Shown here in pieces: positions 1 to 8,200 of a stretch of DNA of 64,000 bases. This DNA comes from JBBQZU01 sp038207425 (lineage in GTDB: Bacteria > Bacteroidota > Bacteroidia > Flavobacteriales_D > Cryomorphaceae). Each line of letters opens with the position of its first letter. The stretch's first letter is position 1. Both the position numbers and the translations under genes were made by a program. Below the pieces are notes generated by a model that did no database searches, was not told where the DNA came from, and worked only from the letters and a program-made list of their open reading frames with translations. Where the stretch lies: contig JBBQZU010000009.1 in the NCBI GenBank assembly GCA_038207425.1, forward strand, positions 1-64,000, in the 5' to 3' direction.

Positions 1-142
1 ATTGAGCAGCGCTAACGGCGCAGCGAAACTGCAACCTACCTGTAACAAACAGCGCAAAGTAGCTATACCCCGCCGCCCAATAAGCTACGGATTCAAGCAG
101 TTGCTCTACATCTTCAATTTCGAGCTGGCGGCGGTATTTCAA
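1..142 (-). CDS. Unidentified protein, N-terminal fragment cut by the window edge
   Basis: On the minus strand an open frame begins at TTG (142) directly after an in-frame TAA and stays open to base 1, about 47 codons. The predicted N-terminus is charged (MKYRRQLEIEDVEQLLES) and is followed by an aromatic, hydrophobic stretch. I do not recognise the family. A good -7 box (TAGCTTTG at 180-173) lies 30 bases upstream and supports transcription in this direction. No ATG is available in the visible part, so the start is uncertain. The plus-strand frame over the same bases runs through repeat sequence and looks like a shadow. Confidence 0.4.
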   Translation of the reverse strand, partial: MKYRRQLEIEDVEQLLESVAYWAAGYSYFALFVTGRLQFRCAVSAAQ

Positions 143-172
143 TTAATTTTTTTTGTGAAGAAAAAATTTATA

Positions 173-180
173 CAAAGCTA
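173..180 (-). promoter_or_regulatory. Bacteroidota -7 promoter element for the left-edge gene
   Basis: TAGCTTTG on the minus strand matches the Bacteroidota -7 consensus TAnnTTTG. No clear TTTG -33 box is visible at the usual distance, where the CTTTGTG-type repeat begins. Confidence 0.45.
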
Positions 181-189
181 TGAAGGTAT

Positions 190-264
190 CTTGTCCTTTG
201 TGGCCTTTGTGGCTTGGTGGGCTATAAAAATATGTCCCACAAAGACACCAGGCGCACAAAGTTA
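190..264 (-). repeat. Dispersed CTTTGTG-type repeat, inverted copy
   Basis: Read on the minus strand, this stretch matches the junction between the two tandem units at 45481-45651. It has the CTTTGTG-GTGTCTTTGTGGGACAT block followed by TTTTTAT, a GCCCACCAAGCC block and CACAAAGG blocks. It lies between the left-edge gene and hemH and encodes nothing convincing. Confidence 0.7.
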
Positions 265-328
265 ATTCGCGCATGAATCAAATCTTTCTGTGGTTTTTCG
301 CGAGAAAAATTATCAGTGGGAATCTACG

Positions 329-1351
329 CTAGATTCTCTCTCTGATCATTTTCTCAAGGGCTGCGATCCACAGAGGGTGGTCGTTCAGGCTTTCTACAAG
401 CTGCACTTTTTCGCCTCCGTGTTTTTCAAAAATCTCCTGGTACTCTTCGCCAATTTCTATGGAAGTTTCAAGACAATCAGCAATAAAAGCGGGTGAGAAC
501 ACCAGCAATTTCTTAGCGCCTTTCTTACCCCATTCTTCCACCACCTTATCAGAAAATGGTTCGAGCCATTTTTTGTCGAGGCGCGATTGGAAGCACACGG
601 TATAATCCTTACCCGAAAGGCCGAGCCGGGCTGCGATAAGCCGTGTAGTGGCGTAGCAAGTAGCCTTGTAGCAGAAGCGGTTCTCATCATTTATTTCGCT
701 TTCGCAAGCGTGGTTTTCGCAGCGCAGGTCTTCGTATATTTTGTCAACCTGCCGCACAGGCAGTCCGTGATATGAGAACAGCACATGGTCAAAATCGGCG
801 AGTGTATAAACCCTTGCGCGTTCCACCACGGTATCAATATAGCCGGGGTTGTCCCAGTACTGGCTTATTATTTTTATTTCGGGAATTACGTACCATTTTC
901 GGATCAACTTCATGGCCTTTTCAAGCGCTGAGCCCGTGCTAGCCGATGCGTATTGCGGAAAAAGTGGAAGTACAATAATTTCGTCGTAGCCTTCTTTTTC
1001 CATCCGTGCGCATACATCGTTGAGGCTCGGGTTGCCGTAGCGCATGGCGAGTTCTACGGTGATATTATCGCCCTTCAGCAATTCCTGCAACCTGTCGCGA
1101 AGTATCTCGCCATATACCAGCAGGGGCGAGCGCCCATTGTACTTATGCCAAAGTTCTTTGTAAATCTTTGCCGACTTAGGCGCGCGGAAAGGCACTATGA
1201 TTCCGTTTACCAGCAGCATTCTGGCCACTGTGGGTATGTCAATTACCCTCGGGTCGTTGAGAAATTCAGAAAGGTAGCGGCGCACATCGCCCACCGAAGG
1301 ACTATCGGGTGTGCCGAGATTAATAAGAAGAACGCCTATTTTTTTGGTCAT
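329..1351 (-). CDS. hemH: Ferrochelatase (protoporphyrin ferro-lyase)
   Basis: Inserts Fe2+ into protoporphyrin IX in the last step of protohaem synthesis. The 340-aa product has the family length. It begins with the typical KKIGVLLINLGTPDSP, carries the active-site SYHGLP histidine near the middle, and has the conserved SPAFIADCLET segment with its glutamate in the C-terminal part. A cluster of cysteines (CENHACESE and CYKATCYATT) is visible; whether any hold a cofactor cannot be told. I start at the ATG at 1351 because the frame's upstream start at 1357 is TTG. The gene follows lpdA on the same strand after about 40 bases, so the two are probably cotranscribed. Other haem genes in the window, hemL and ctaA, are distant. 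Confidence 0.96.
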   Translation of the reverse strand: MTKKIGVLLINLGTPDSPSVGDVRRYLSEFLNDPRVIDIPTVARMLLVNGIIVPFRAPKSAKIYKELWHKYNGRSPLLVYGEILRDRLQELLKGDNITVELAMRYGNPSLNDVCARMEKEGYDEIIVLPLFPQYASASTGSALEKAMKLIRKWYVIPEIKIISQYWDNPGYIDTVVERARVYTLADFDHVLFSYHGLPVRQVDKIYEDLRCENHACESEINDENRFCYKATCYATTRLIAARLGLSGKDYTVCFQSRLDKKWLEPFSDKVVEEWGKKGAKKLLVFSPAFIADCLETSIEIGEEYQEIFEKHGGEKVQLVESLNDHPLWIAALEKMIRERI

Positions 1352-1392
1352 GGTCAAAAAACACTTGTAAGTGTATTAGGTTGCAAGGCACA

Positions 1393-2796
1393 TCAGATAT
1401 GCAAAGCCCTGTTTGCCGTAGCCGCGAGCGCAGCCTCTTTCACTGCTTCGGCGTAGGTAGGATGCGCATGGCTCATGCGGGCTATGTCTTCAGCGCTGGC
1501 GCGGTACTCCATAGCCACTACAGCTTCGGCTATCAGGTCGGCCACACGCGGTCCAATCATATGCACCCCAAGCACTTCGTCGGTTCCTTTGTCGGCGAGT
1601 ATTTTCACCAGGCCGTAGATGTCGCCACTGGCGCGTGCTCGGCCAAGTGCCTTCATGGGAAACGAACCTATTTTGTAGGTCTTTCCCATTGCAATAAGTT
1701 CTTCTTCGGTATAACCTACGCCAGCTACTTCGGGCCAGGTGTATACTACGTTGGGTATAAGGCGGTAGTTGATATGCGGTTTTTGTCCAGCCATTACTTC
1801 GGCCACAAATACGCCTTCTTCTTCGGCCTTATGCGCCAGCATGGCACCTTTTACCACATCGCCTATAGCGTATACTCCCTTCACAGAAGTTTCGAGGTGG
1901 TCATTGGTTTCAATCTGTCCTTTGGCATTTGGCTCAAGCCCTATATTTTCGAGTCCCAGCCCTGCGGTGTATGGCTTTCGCCCAACGGATACGAGGCAGT
2001 AATCGGCTTCAAAAATCACTTCCTGCTCTTTGTCGTTGAGGGCGGTTACCTTCACTCCTTTTCCGGTATTTTCCACCTTTTGCACCTTGTGCCTGAAGTA
2101 GAAAGTAAAGCCTTCTTTCTTGAGCACTTTCTGAAGTTCCTTGCCCAAGGTGCGGTCCATGGTGCCGATGATGGCATCAGTAAATTCCACTACGGTAACC
2201 TCGCTACCCAGGCGGGCATATACCGACCCAAGCTCAAGGCCAATAACGCCACCGCCTACGATGATCATTTTCTTGGGTATTTCTTTGAGCTCGAGTGCTT
2301 CGGTGCTGGTGATGATGCGCTTTTTGTCGGGCTCCATACCGGGAAAATAGTTTGGCTTTGAGCCTGTGGCAATAATGATGTTCTTGCCTTTGATGGTGGT
2401 AGCTTCTCCTTCAGCAGGGGTTATTTTTACGGTAGTGGAATCAACAAAACTACCTGTGCCGTGATATACCGTCACCTTGTTTTTCTTCATCAGAAACTCT
2501 ATACCACCCACGGTTTGCTCCACAACTTTATTTTTGCGGCTTATCATCTGAGCAAGGTCTACCTTTAGGTTGTCGAGGCCTATGCCGTGCTCTTTGAAAT
2601 TATGTGCTGCATTGAAATAGTGCTCCGAAGAGTCGAGCATAGCCTTGGATGGAATGCAGCCCACATTCAGACATGTGCCACCAAGCGCTTTATACTTTTC
2701 AATAAGGGCTGTTTTGAAGCCGAGTTGCGCTGCGCGCAATGCACATACGTATCCGCCGGGACCTGAACCTATAACTACAACATCAAATGATTCCAT
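1393..2796 (-). CDS. lpdA: Dihydrolipoyl dehydrogenase (E3)
   Basis: FAD flavoprotein that reoxidises dihydrolipoamide in 2-oxoacid dehydrogenase complexes and in the glycine cleavage system; the P protein of that system, gcvP, is also in this window. Visible features are the N-terminal FAD motif VVVIGSGPGGY, the redox disulfide GGTCLNVGC (Cys42 and Cys47), a second nucleotide-binding motif IIVGGGVIGLELGSV, the AIGDVV FAD segment, and the C-terminal SHAHPTYAEA with the active-site histidine. Length is 467 aa. The frame extends to a TTG at 2823, but that codon lies inside the -7 promoter box (2828-2821). The ATG at 2796, giving MESFDVVVIG, is the real start. Confidence 0.97.
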   Translation of the reverse strand: MESFDVVVIGSGPGGYVCALRAAQLGFKTALIEKYKALGGTCLNVGCIPSKAMLDSSEHYFNAAHNFKEHGIGLDNLKVDLAQMISRKNKVVEQTVGGIEFLMKKNKVTVYHGTGSFVDSTTVKITPAEGEATTIKGKNIIIATGSKPNYFPGMEPDKKRIITSTEALELKEIPKKMIIVGGGVIGLELGSVYARLGSEVTVVEFTDAIIGTMDRTLGKELQKVLKKEGFTFYFRHKVQKVENTGKGVKVTALNDKEQEVIFEADYCLVSVGRKPYTAGLGLENIGLEPNAKGQIETNDHLETSVKGVYAIGDVVKGAMLAHKAEEEGVFVAEVMAGQKPHINYRLIPNVVYTWPEVAGVGYTEEELIAMGKTYKIGSFPMKALGRARASGDIYGLVKILADKGTDEVLGVHMIGPRVADLIAEAVVAMEYRASAEDIARMSHAHPTYAEAVKEAALAATANRALHI

Positions 2797-2820
2797 AATG
2801 TATTGAACAATTTTCGTGGC

Positions 2821-2828
2821 CAAAGGTA
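2821..2828 (-). promoter_or_regulatory. -7 promoter element of lpdA
   Basis: TACCTTTG on the minus strand matches TAnnTTTG. It stands 24 bases before the lpdA ATG at 2796, placing transcription start near 2815. It overlaps the alternative TTG start, which rules that start out. No good -33 TTTG is seen. Confidence 0.6.
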
Positions 2829-2860
2829 CAAATTAGGGTCAGTAGGGTTTCGGTAAAGTG

Positions 2861-2992
2861 ATTTTCCGCAGCATCGCAAATGACCGCAGCATTATGCTGA
2901 AGAGCATGGGAAGCAGATTGTGGCAGAATTGTGCAATTTCATTTCAGAAAAATAGCCGCAGCATTGCAAATAATGCGGATCAGGCGGAAAAT
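2861..2992. repeat. 132-bp element with 9-bp terminal inverted repeats (possible MITE)
   Basis: The ends are ATTTTCCGC (2861-2869) and GCGGAAAAT (2984-2992), a perfect inverted repeat. Inside are two direct copies of a 16-mer differing at one base, CCGCAGCATCGCAAAT at 2866-2881 and CCGCAGCATTGCAAAT at 2957-2972. No target-site duplication is evident and no protein is encoded. It may be a small non-autonomous element or a remnant of one. Confidence 0.35.
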
Positions 2993-3012
2993 TTTATCGG
3001 GAAATAAAATTG

Positions 3013-3225
3013 TCAATATTCTCCTTCCACTGCTGCTCCACGTGCGGGCAGTTCGATGATAAAATTGTTTTTCCAGCGCGATTCATCGGTTGTGTTTACC
3101 GGAAACTGCATAATACGCCGGCTCAAGTCAAGGAAAGCAAAGAACCGCTCAGCCGGTGGGAGCAGCAAAAATGCTTCTTCCTGCGCACGGTTGCTCTCTT
3201 CTTTGCTGCTGTAGAATATTTCCAT
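3013..3225 (-). CDS. Small uncharacterised protein, 70 aa
   Basis: The 70-aa product starts MEIFYSSKEESNRAQEEAF and continues with LLPPAERFFAFLDLSRRIM and an FPVN...WKNNFIIEL tail. It looks like a genuine protein, with a short beta/loop start, a charged helix and an amphipathic helix. I recall similar small proteins beside minimal nucleotidyltransferase genes in Bacteroidota, but no such partner is intact here, so no function is assigned. The start is the ATG at 3225; a GTG at 3249 is the only in-frame alternative. It lies in a stretch of decayed genes and may itself be an orphaned remnant. Confidence 0.5.
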   Translation of the reverse strand: MEIFYSSKEESNRAQEEAFLLLPPAERFFAFLDLSRRIMQFPVNTTDESRWKNNFIIELPARGAAVEGEY

Positions 3226-3510
3226 TGTGGGGTAAAGATAATAAATCACTCCACCACCTCAGCAGATGATGAAGCGGGGGCATTCAATATTTCAGGATTG
3301 GCAGATGTAATTGATCAAGGCCTTTATCTGGCTGAAGTCCAAGGTAAGCCCAAGCGAGCCTTTCACCTTTGAAACTAAAGGCTTCGTTGATTCGCAACTG
3401 GACATCGCCATCTGCTGCAAAAGCATATCTGCTCGGTTATGCAAACGAAATGGATGAGAACGATGCTGAAGTGCTCAACCGCCTTCTTTGCTACATCGAT
3501 CTGCAGTTAG
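3226..3510. other. Unresolved stretch with decayed-looking reading frames
   Basis: No complete gene is visible in this interval. Several short frames with protein-like composition occur on both strands, for instance YAFAADGDVQLRINEAF on minus and YLLGYANEMDENDAEVLN on plus. Each is soon closed by a stop. This pattern fits one or more degraded genes, but I could not reconstruct a single ancestral frame. Confidence 0.3.
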
Positions 3511-3876
3511 CCGGCGAAATGCTGGACTACCCAATCGTTTTTGAACCACATGGCCACCTGCACAGCAGCTGAGTCGGGTGCCAAAATGACCCACAATTCA
3601 AGCCCGGATGAAGGTACTGCATCTGTACTATCAACCTTCAAGATTTATCTAAATCCGAGCACAGGTTTCATTCAAATCGAATTTGACGCCCCAACCGACG
3701 ATCTGTACACTTTCCATTTGTGCAATTCCTTGGGTGTATCGGTATTCAAGTCTCAATTCGCTAATGAACGCGGAATTATACAACTTCCGCAGTCCATTCC
3801 TTCAGGTCTTTACGTTGCAGCGATATCCGTTGGTGAAGTGCCGGTAAAAAAAACTGTTCTTATTCTTAATCGTTAA
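3511..3876 (+). pseudogene. C-terminal remnant of a T9SS-sorted protein
   Basis: The open frame (start of frame after TAG at 3508; first ATG 3550) encodes a low-complexity linker and then a type A T9SS sorting domain. Key pieces are FKIYLNPSTGFIQIEF, the middle strand LCNSLGVSVFKSQF and the final SGLYVAAISVGEVPVKKTVL. There is no signal peptide and no passenger domain, so this is the tail of a larger secreted protein whose front is lost or scrambled upstream. The next T9SS-like gene begins ten bases after the stop. Confidence 0.6.
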
Positions 3877-3886
3877 ATCAACTGTC

Positions 3887-4731
3887 CTGAAAAATCGAAT
3901 CTTTTTCACGGTTACCGTATTCTTGGTTTCGCGTCTGAACGGAATATCACAAGACTACATTGAACCACAATGGAAGTTCTATTTTGCCTTCTAAATGCTA
4001 CTGGGGCTAAAGATACTCTCTGGCTTGTACTGGACAGCGATGCATTACCTCTTGTCGATAATAACAACCCTGGCTTTGACCCACAATTTGGAGAATATCC
4101 TATTGAACTAGACCCAGAAGGGTTTAATGTGTGGACTCCAGGTGGAATAGGAATCTTTCTTAAAACTTTTGCATTGCCCCTAAACTACTACCCAGGTGCC
4201 ACAATCTACGCCAACAACTACGTACTCCCCATCACACTCTCTTGGGATACTGCGCTGTTTCGGGCTCCGGTTCTGTTACAAAACATAATTGGACCCATCA
4301 ATGCCCCGCTGTTAAACAATGATTACTTTTTTAATTACCATGCAAATCTTGGATGGCCATCCTACTGCATGCTGTATGATACCCAGGTGGAGATGCCCTG
4401 GTTTTCGTGGGGTTCGCAGGATCAATTCCCACTCATGTGCACCATGAGCAGGGGCTGGGGCAATCCGCTTTCGAGCTCCAACATTCTGCCATCCCCACGT
4501 CCGCTGAAGCTGTACCCCAACCCTATGCAAGACCTGCTGAGGGTAGAAAGTACAAGTGCATGGTATGAAGCCATCGTGCTGGATGCTCAGGGCAAGGTGG
4601 TGCTGCAAGTGCGTTACACTGCGGTGCAACCCGGGCTGGATGTGAGCAGGCTACCGGCAGGGGCGTACATTCTGCACCTTGTGGATGTTGCCGGCGAGAA
4701 AATCGGGGCGGAGAAGTTTGTGAAACATTAA
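3887..4731 (+). pseudogene. Frameshifted T9SS-sorted secreted protein
   Basis: Two overlapping frames join into one protein of about 280 residues. The first (3887-3994) encodes a signal-peptide-like LKNRIFFTVTVFLVSRLNG followed by ISQDYIEPQWKFYFAF and then TAA. The second carries on with NATGAKDTLWLVLDSDA and runs to a type A T9SS C-terminal domain (PRPLKLYPNPMQDLLRVES and RLPAGAYILHLVDVAGEK), stopping at 4731. One missing base at about 3991-3995 explains the break. The first codon in frame is CTG, so the start codon may also be mutated. The passenger part is unknown. A sequencing error is possible, but the neighbouring remnants make true decay more likely. Confidence 0.7.
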
Positions 4732-4908
4732 GTTCGCAGATTATTTCTAATTATTACCCCCGCAACTTCGTTCCCTCCGGGCAATTGCTGCATATATAAT
4801 CATGCTACGGAGCAAAGAAAAGGGAGGACGAAATGCAGAGACATTTCTAATAACTACTCTGCGCAGCACCTCTAACGCCATGAAGCCTGTTGCAAAACGG
4901 AGTAATAC

Positions 4909-5262
4909 TTAAGAGTTCCCCTGCATCAAATCACGAAGGGTGTTGCTGTATGAATAAGCCTGAATAAGCCCCTTTATCGAGAGGTCTTCATCCAGCGTTT
5001 GCCAGTGCAATCCAATGCTCCACCAATTGACTCCCACTGCTGTAATTCTGCTTCACTTGCATTATGTAGTTTGGGATAGTCTGAAGGCTTTACATGAATT
5101 AGCTTTCAGTTGTTGAAAAGGACAACCAATACATCAAGTTCTTTGTCTATTAAAACTTGTTTGAGGCGCAAGTTCCCTTCGAAAATCAAACGGTCAAACG
5201 CGTCTTTGTAGTGTGAATTATTTGTATCCTGTGAATTATTTGTATCCGTTGAAGAATTCATT
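4909..5262 (-). pseudogene. Broken DUF2442-domain gene
   Basis: The minus strand from ATG 5262 reads through a polar N-terminus into a DUF2442-like domain: VLIDKELDVLVVLFNN, then TGA (5108-5106), then KLIHVKPSDYPKLHNASEAE and LQQWESIGG. A shift of frame near 5005-5012 restores the typical end SIGLHWQTLDEDLSIKGLIQ, which stops at 4909. Together these match the whole domain, so the gene carries one nonsense codon and one frameshift. DUF2442 proteins are small and often belong to toxin-antitoxin-like or accessory pairs with DUF4160; no DUF4160 gene is visible here. Confidence 0.75.
5212..5247. repeat. Perfect 18-bp tandem duplication
   Basis: TGTGAATTATTTGTATCC occurs twice head to tail (5212-5229 and 5230-5247). 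It lies in the N-terminal part of the broken DUF2442 gene, where it encodes a repeated DTNNS(Q/H) hexapeptide. Confidence 0.85.
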
Positions 5263-5270
5263 TCAGGTTT

Positions 5271-8200
5271 TTACCTCATCAACACCATCTTCCCAAACCC
5301 TTTGGTAAAGTACTGCGATGTGCCATTGTCGCGCAGTTCAATGTCTTTGCCGTAAAGGCGGGCAGTTACGCGGTACAGGTATACTCCATTGGCTAAGCGG
5401 TCGCCGTATTCGTCGCGGCCATCCCAGCGGTATGCAGAGATATTGCGCCCTATGCGTATGGGGCCAAATTCGGCAAGCGTTATCTCGCGTACCACTTTGC
5501 CGCTAATGGTCATAATCTGGATTTTGAACTCATCGGGTATCTCACTACCGGTAAGGGTAAATACAAACTGTGTGCTGGTGGTAAACGGGTTTGGATAGTT
5601 GAGTACTTCTGTGATGGTAGAACGGTTTACCACCTGGAAATCCATTTTAAAGTCGGTATTGCCCGATGTATTTCCCGTTTTATCAGTGGCCTGCACAAGC
5701 AAGGCATATTTCCCATCGTCGGTGAGGTTGGGCTTGAAAAGTATTTTGGCTTTGTTACGCTGATCGGCTGCGGGTATAAACACCATCTGATCGGGATCGG
5801 CGGCAGTGCTGAAATAAATGCGCTGGTAGTCCTGCACGTTGGGTTTTGCAATAAACACCTTAAAGAAAGATGTATCGGCGGGTTCATCGAGAAGCAGAAA
5901 AGGATTTTCGTCTTTGAGCGAAACCAGAATTTCAGGTGATGGCGATACCACCTCGCCACTGATGATATGCACCCCGTCGAAGGTAACATCGAGTATTGGG
6001 TTGGTATTGTCATTGTTCACTTTGAATGGCACCCGCATCATATTGTTGAAGCGCACCTGCTCGGGCTGATCGTAATTTCCCGTGAGGGGATTCATAGGAT
6101 TTACCTCCACCCACAGGGCATTCTCACCGTTGAGGTAGCGTGTATTAAAGTACACGGTATCAATAAGCTCAGCACCGGCACGCAGAGAGTCCTGCCGGGT
6201 ATAGTCTATCGGAATCACGTTGCGTGCAGGGTCTTCAATCCAGTATTTTATCAGCAGTGAGTCCATGTCCACATCGCTTACATTCAGGATGGCTACTGAT
6301 ATATAGCCCTCTTCACCTTCGTTTATTTCAGTGCCTTTAAATACAAAGTGGTCGCTGGGTGAAAGTGCCGCATCGGCCACGGGATTGTACAGTACATGCC
6401 ATCGGTCAATTTGAGTTGGGGTGAGAAATTCGGCGTCCTTTAGCTGTGCTTCAAGCCGCATGAGAGGGTATTCGGCATGGTCTATCAGGTTGCTCAGGTC
6501 GGTTTGCTGTAAGGCAAATGGGTCAAACTCGCCGTTGAACACAGGCACTTCAGCACCATCATTCTTTATGCCGACAATGCGGATAAGTGCGGTATCACCG
6601 GGCGCGGCATCGAGGGTGCGCACCCGCCAACTTGCTTGCTCCCAGCCCTGCGAAGGACCTATACGCGGGGTGGTGGTGGTGCCGAGGCTTCCGCTGGCAG
6701 GCAGGTCTATAACATTGTACAGGGTATCTGAAATGCTGCTGCCGTAGAGTTCATAGATGAAATTTGGGTCGCCCTTTCTTACAAAAAACGAAAACGGCAC
6801 CGTGTCCTGCGCGCCGGCGCTGCCTACCATCTGCGCACCAAGGCCTGCCACGGCGGCATACATATCGGGTGTATTGTCCCAACTGTCATAGCTTACAAAC
6901 CTAGCGGTATAGAGCAGCACGTAATGCCCTGCGGGGATAATATCTGAATTGAGCAGGTTGGCCAGGGCCTGCATCTGTGTAGGATTGTTTTGTCTAAATA
7001 TGAAAAAATTCTCAACCCGCTGCCTGCACTGCCCATTGTTATTTGCATTACCGAAATCGTTTTGCGGATTTTGCCCGCCGAAACTGGTGCCCCAGGCTTT
7101 CAGCGTAAGCGGGTCCATTACCATAAGGTGTATGCTCGGTGTGGTGGTGCAAATGCCGTATTCCACCACTTCAGTATTGAGCAAAATCTCGTTGCCAAAG
7201 GCGGCGCTATTGCCAAATACCGAATGCGATAGCCTAGCAGTACCGGTGAAGAAGTCAATTTGACGCTCAGGACGGTTGTATTCTGTTTGGAAATAGTTGT
7301 TGTTTTTGAATTGAAAAAACTGCGCCTGTCCCCATCCTTTTCTTTCGGGGATGTACTGGAAGGAGCTCTCACGCCATAGATCATCGCCCTGGGGCTGCTT
7401 TGCTCGCCAGAAGTAAACTATACTGTCGTTGTATACTACGGGCGGGGTCCATTGCACCACGCCTCCCGTTTGGTTTATTTCGGTGGTGCGCAGCAGGGGG
7501 CTGTTGTACAGGTCGGTGGTATCAATCTCTATGCGGTACGTTGAGAGGGCTTCCAGCGGATTGCCGGTTGATGCTTTCAGGGTTATATTCTGCTCGGGTA
7601 CTACAGCATATCGATAGGGATATACCGGCACAATGCCGCCGTTGCTCACAAGAAGTTGCTTGCCAAGAACCTGATTGTTCACCGTTTCAAAGCCCGGCAT
7701 CTCCTGTATCTGGTTATCGGGCATATCCACCAGCACGATGAAGGTATGCAGCCCCAGCCCGAATTGCGGATCGAGGGGCACCTTAAACTGTACAGTATCT
7801 TTGTAGAGCAGGCCGTTTACAGTTTTGTTGTACAATGCTTGGGTACCGTCGGGTTTTGCATGCTCTACCACTACTGTAAATGGCTGGTTGGTGCCGCGGG
7901 CTATATTGGTGATGGCTACACTTACGGTAAATGTATCCACATCGGCAGTGATTTCAGCGGGGGTGAAATACACGCTTTGATCGGCAATGGCAAGGTCAGG
8001 GTAAGGCCATGAATTGAGAACGATGGCGGGGTCGCCGTGCAGGGTAAAGCTGAGGCAGGTGTTTACCATAAACATATTGGGCGTGGAGCCCAGCGAAAAC
8101 TGAATATCGCTTACTGTGCGCCTCAAATGGTCGCCTATGGTTTTGCCATAATTGAGCAGTGAAAGATGCTGGTAAAATTTATTGCTGTAAATATTTAAAT

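Noticed and set aside
2..265. Plus-strand open frame of 87 codons at the left edge
   Set aside because: It runs through the CTTTGTG repeat and opposite a minus-strand frame that has a promoter and protein-like composition.
1381..2361. 326-codon plus-strand frame opposite lpdA
   Set aside because: It is antisense to a well-conserved gene and its translation has no recognisable family or start context; a shadow of lpdA codon bias.
2797..2823. TTG start of lpdA nine codons upstream
   Set aside because: The TTG lies in the -7 promoter element and would be outside the transcript.
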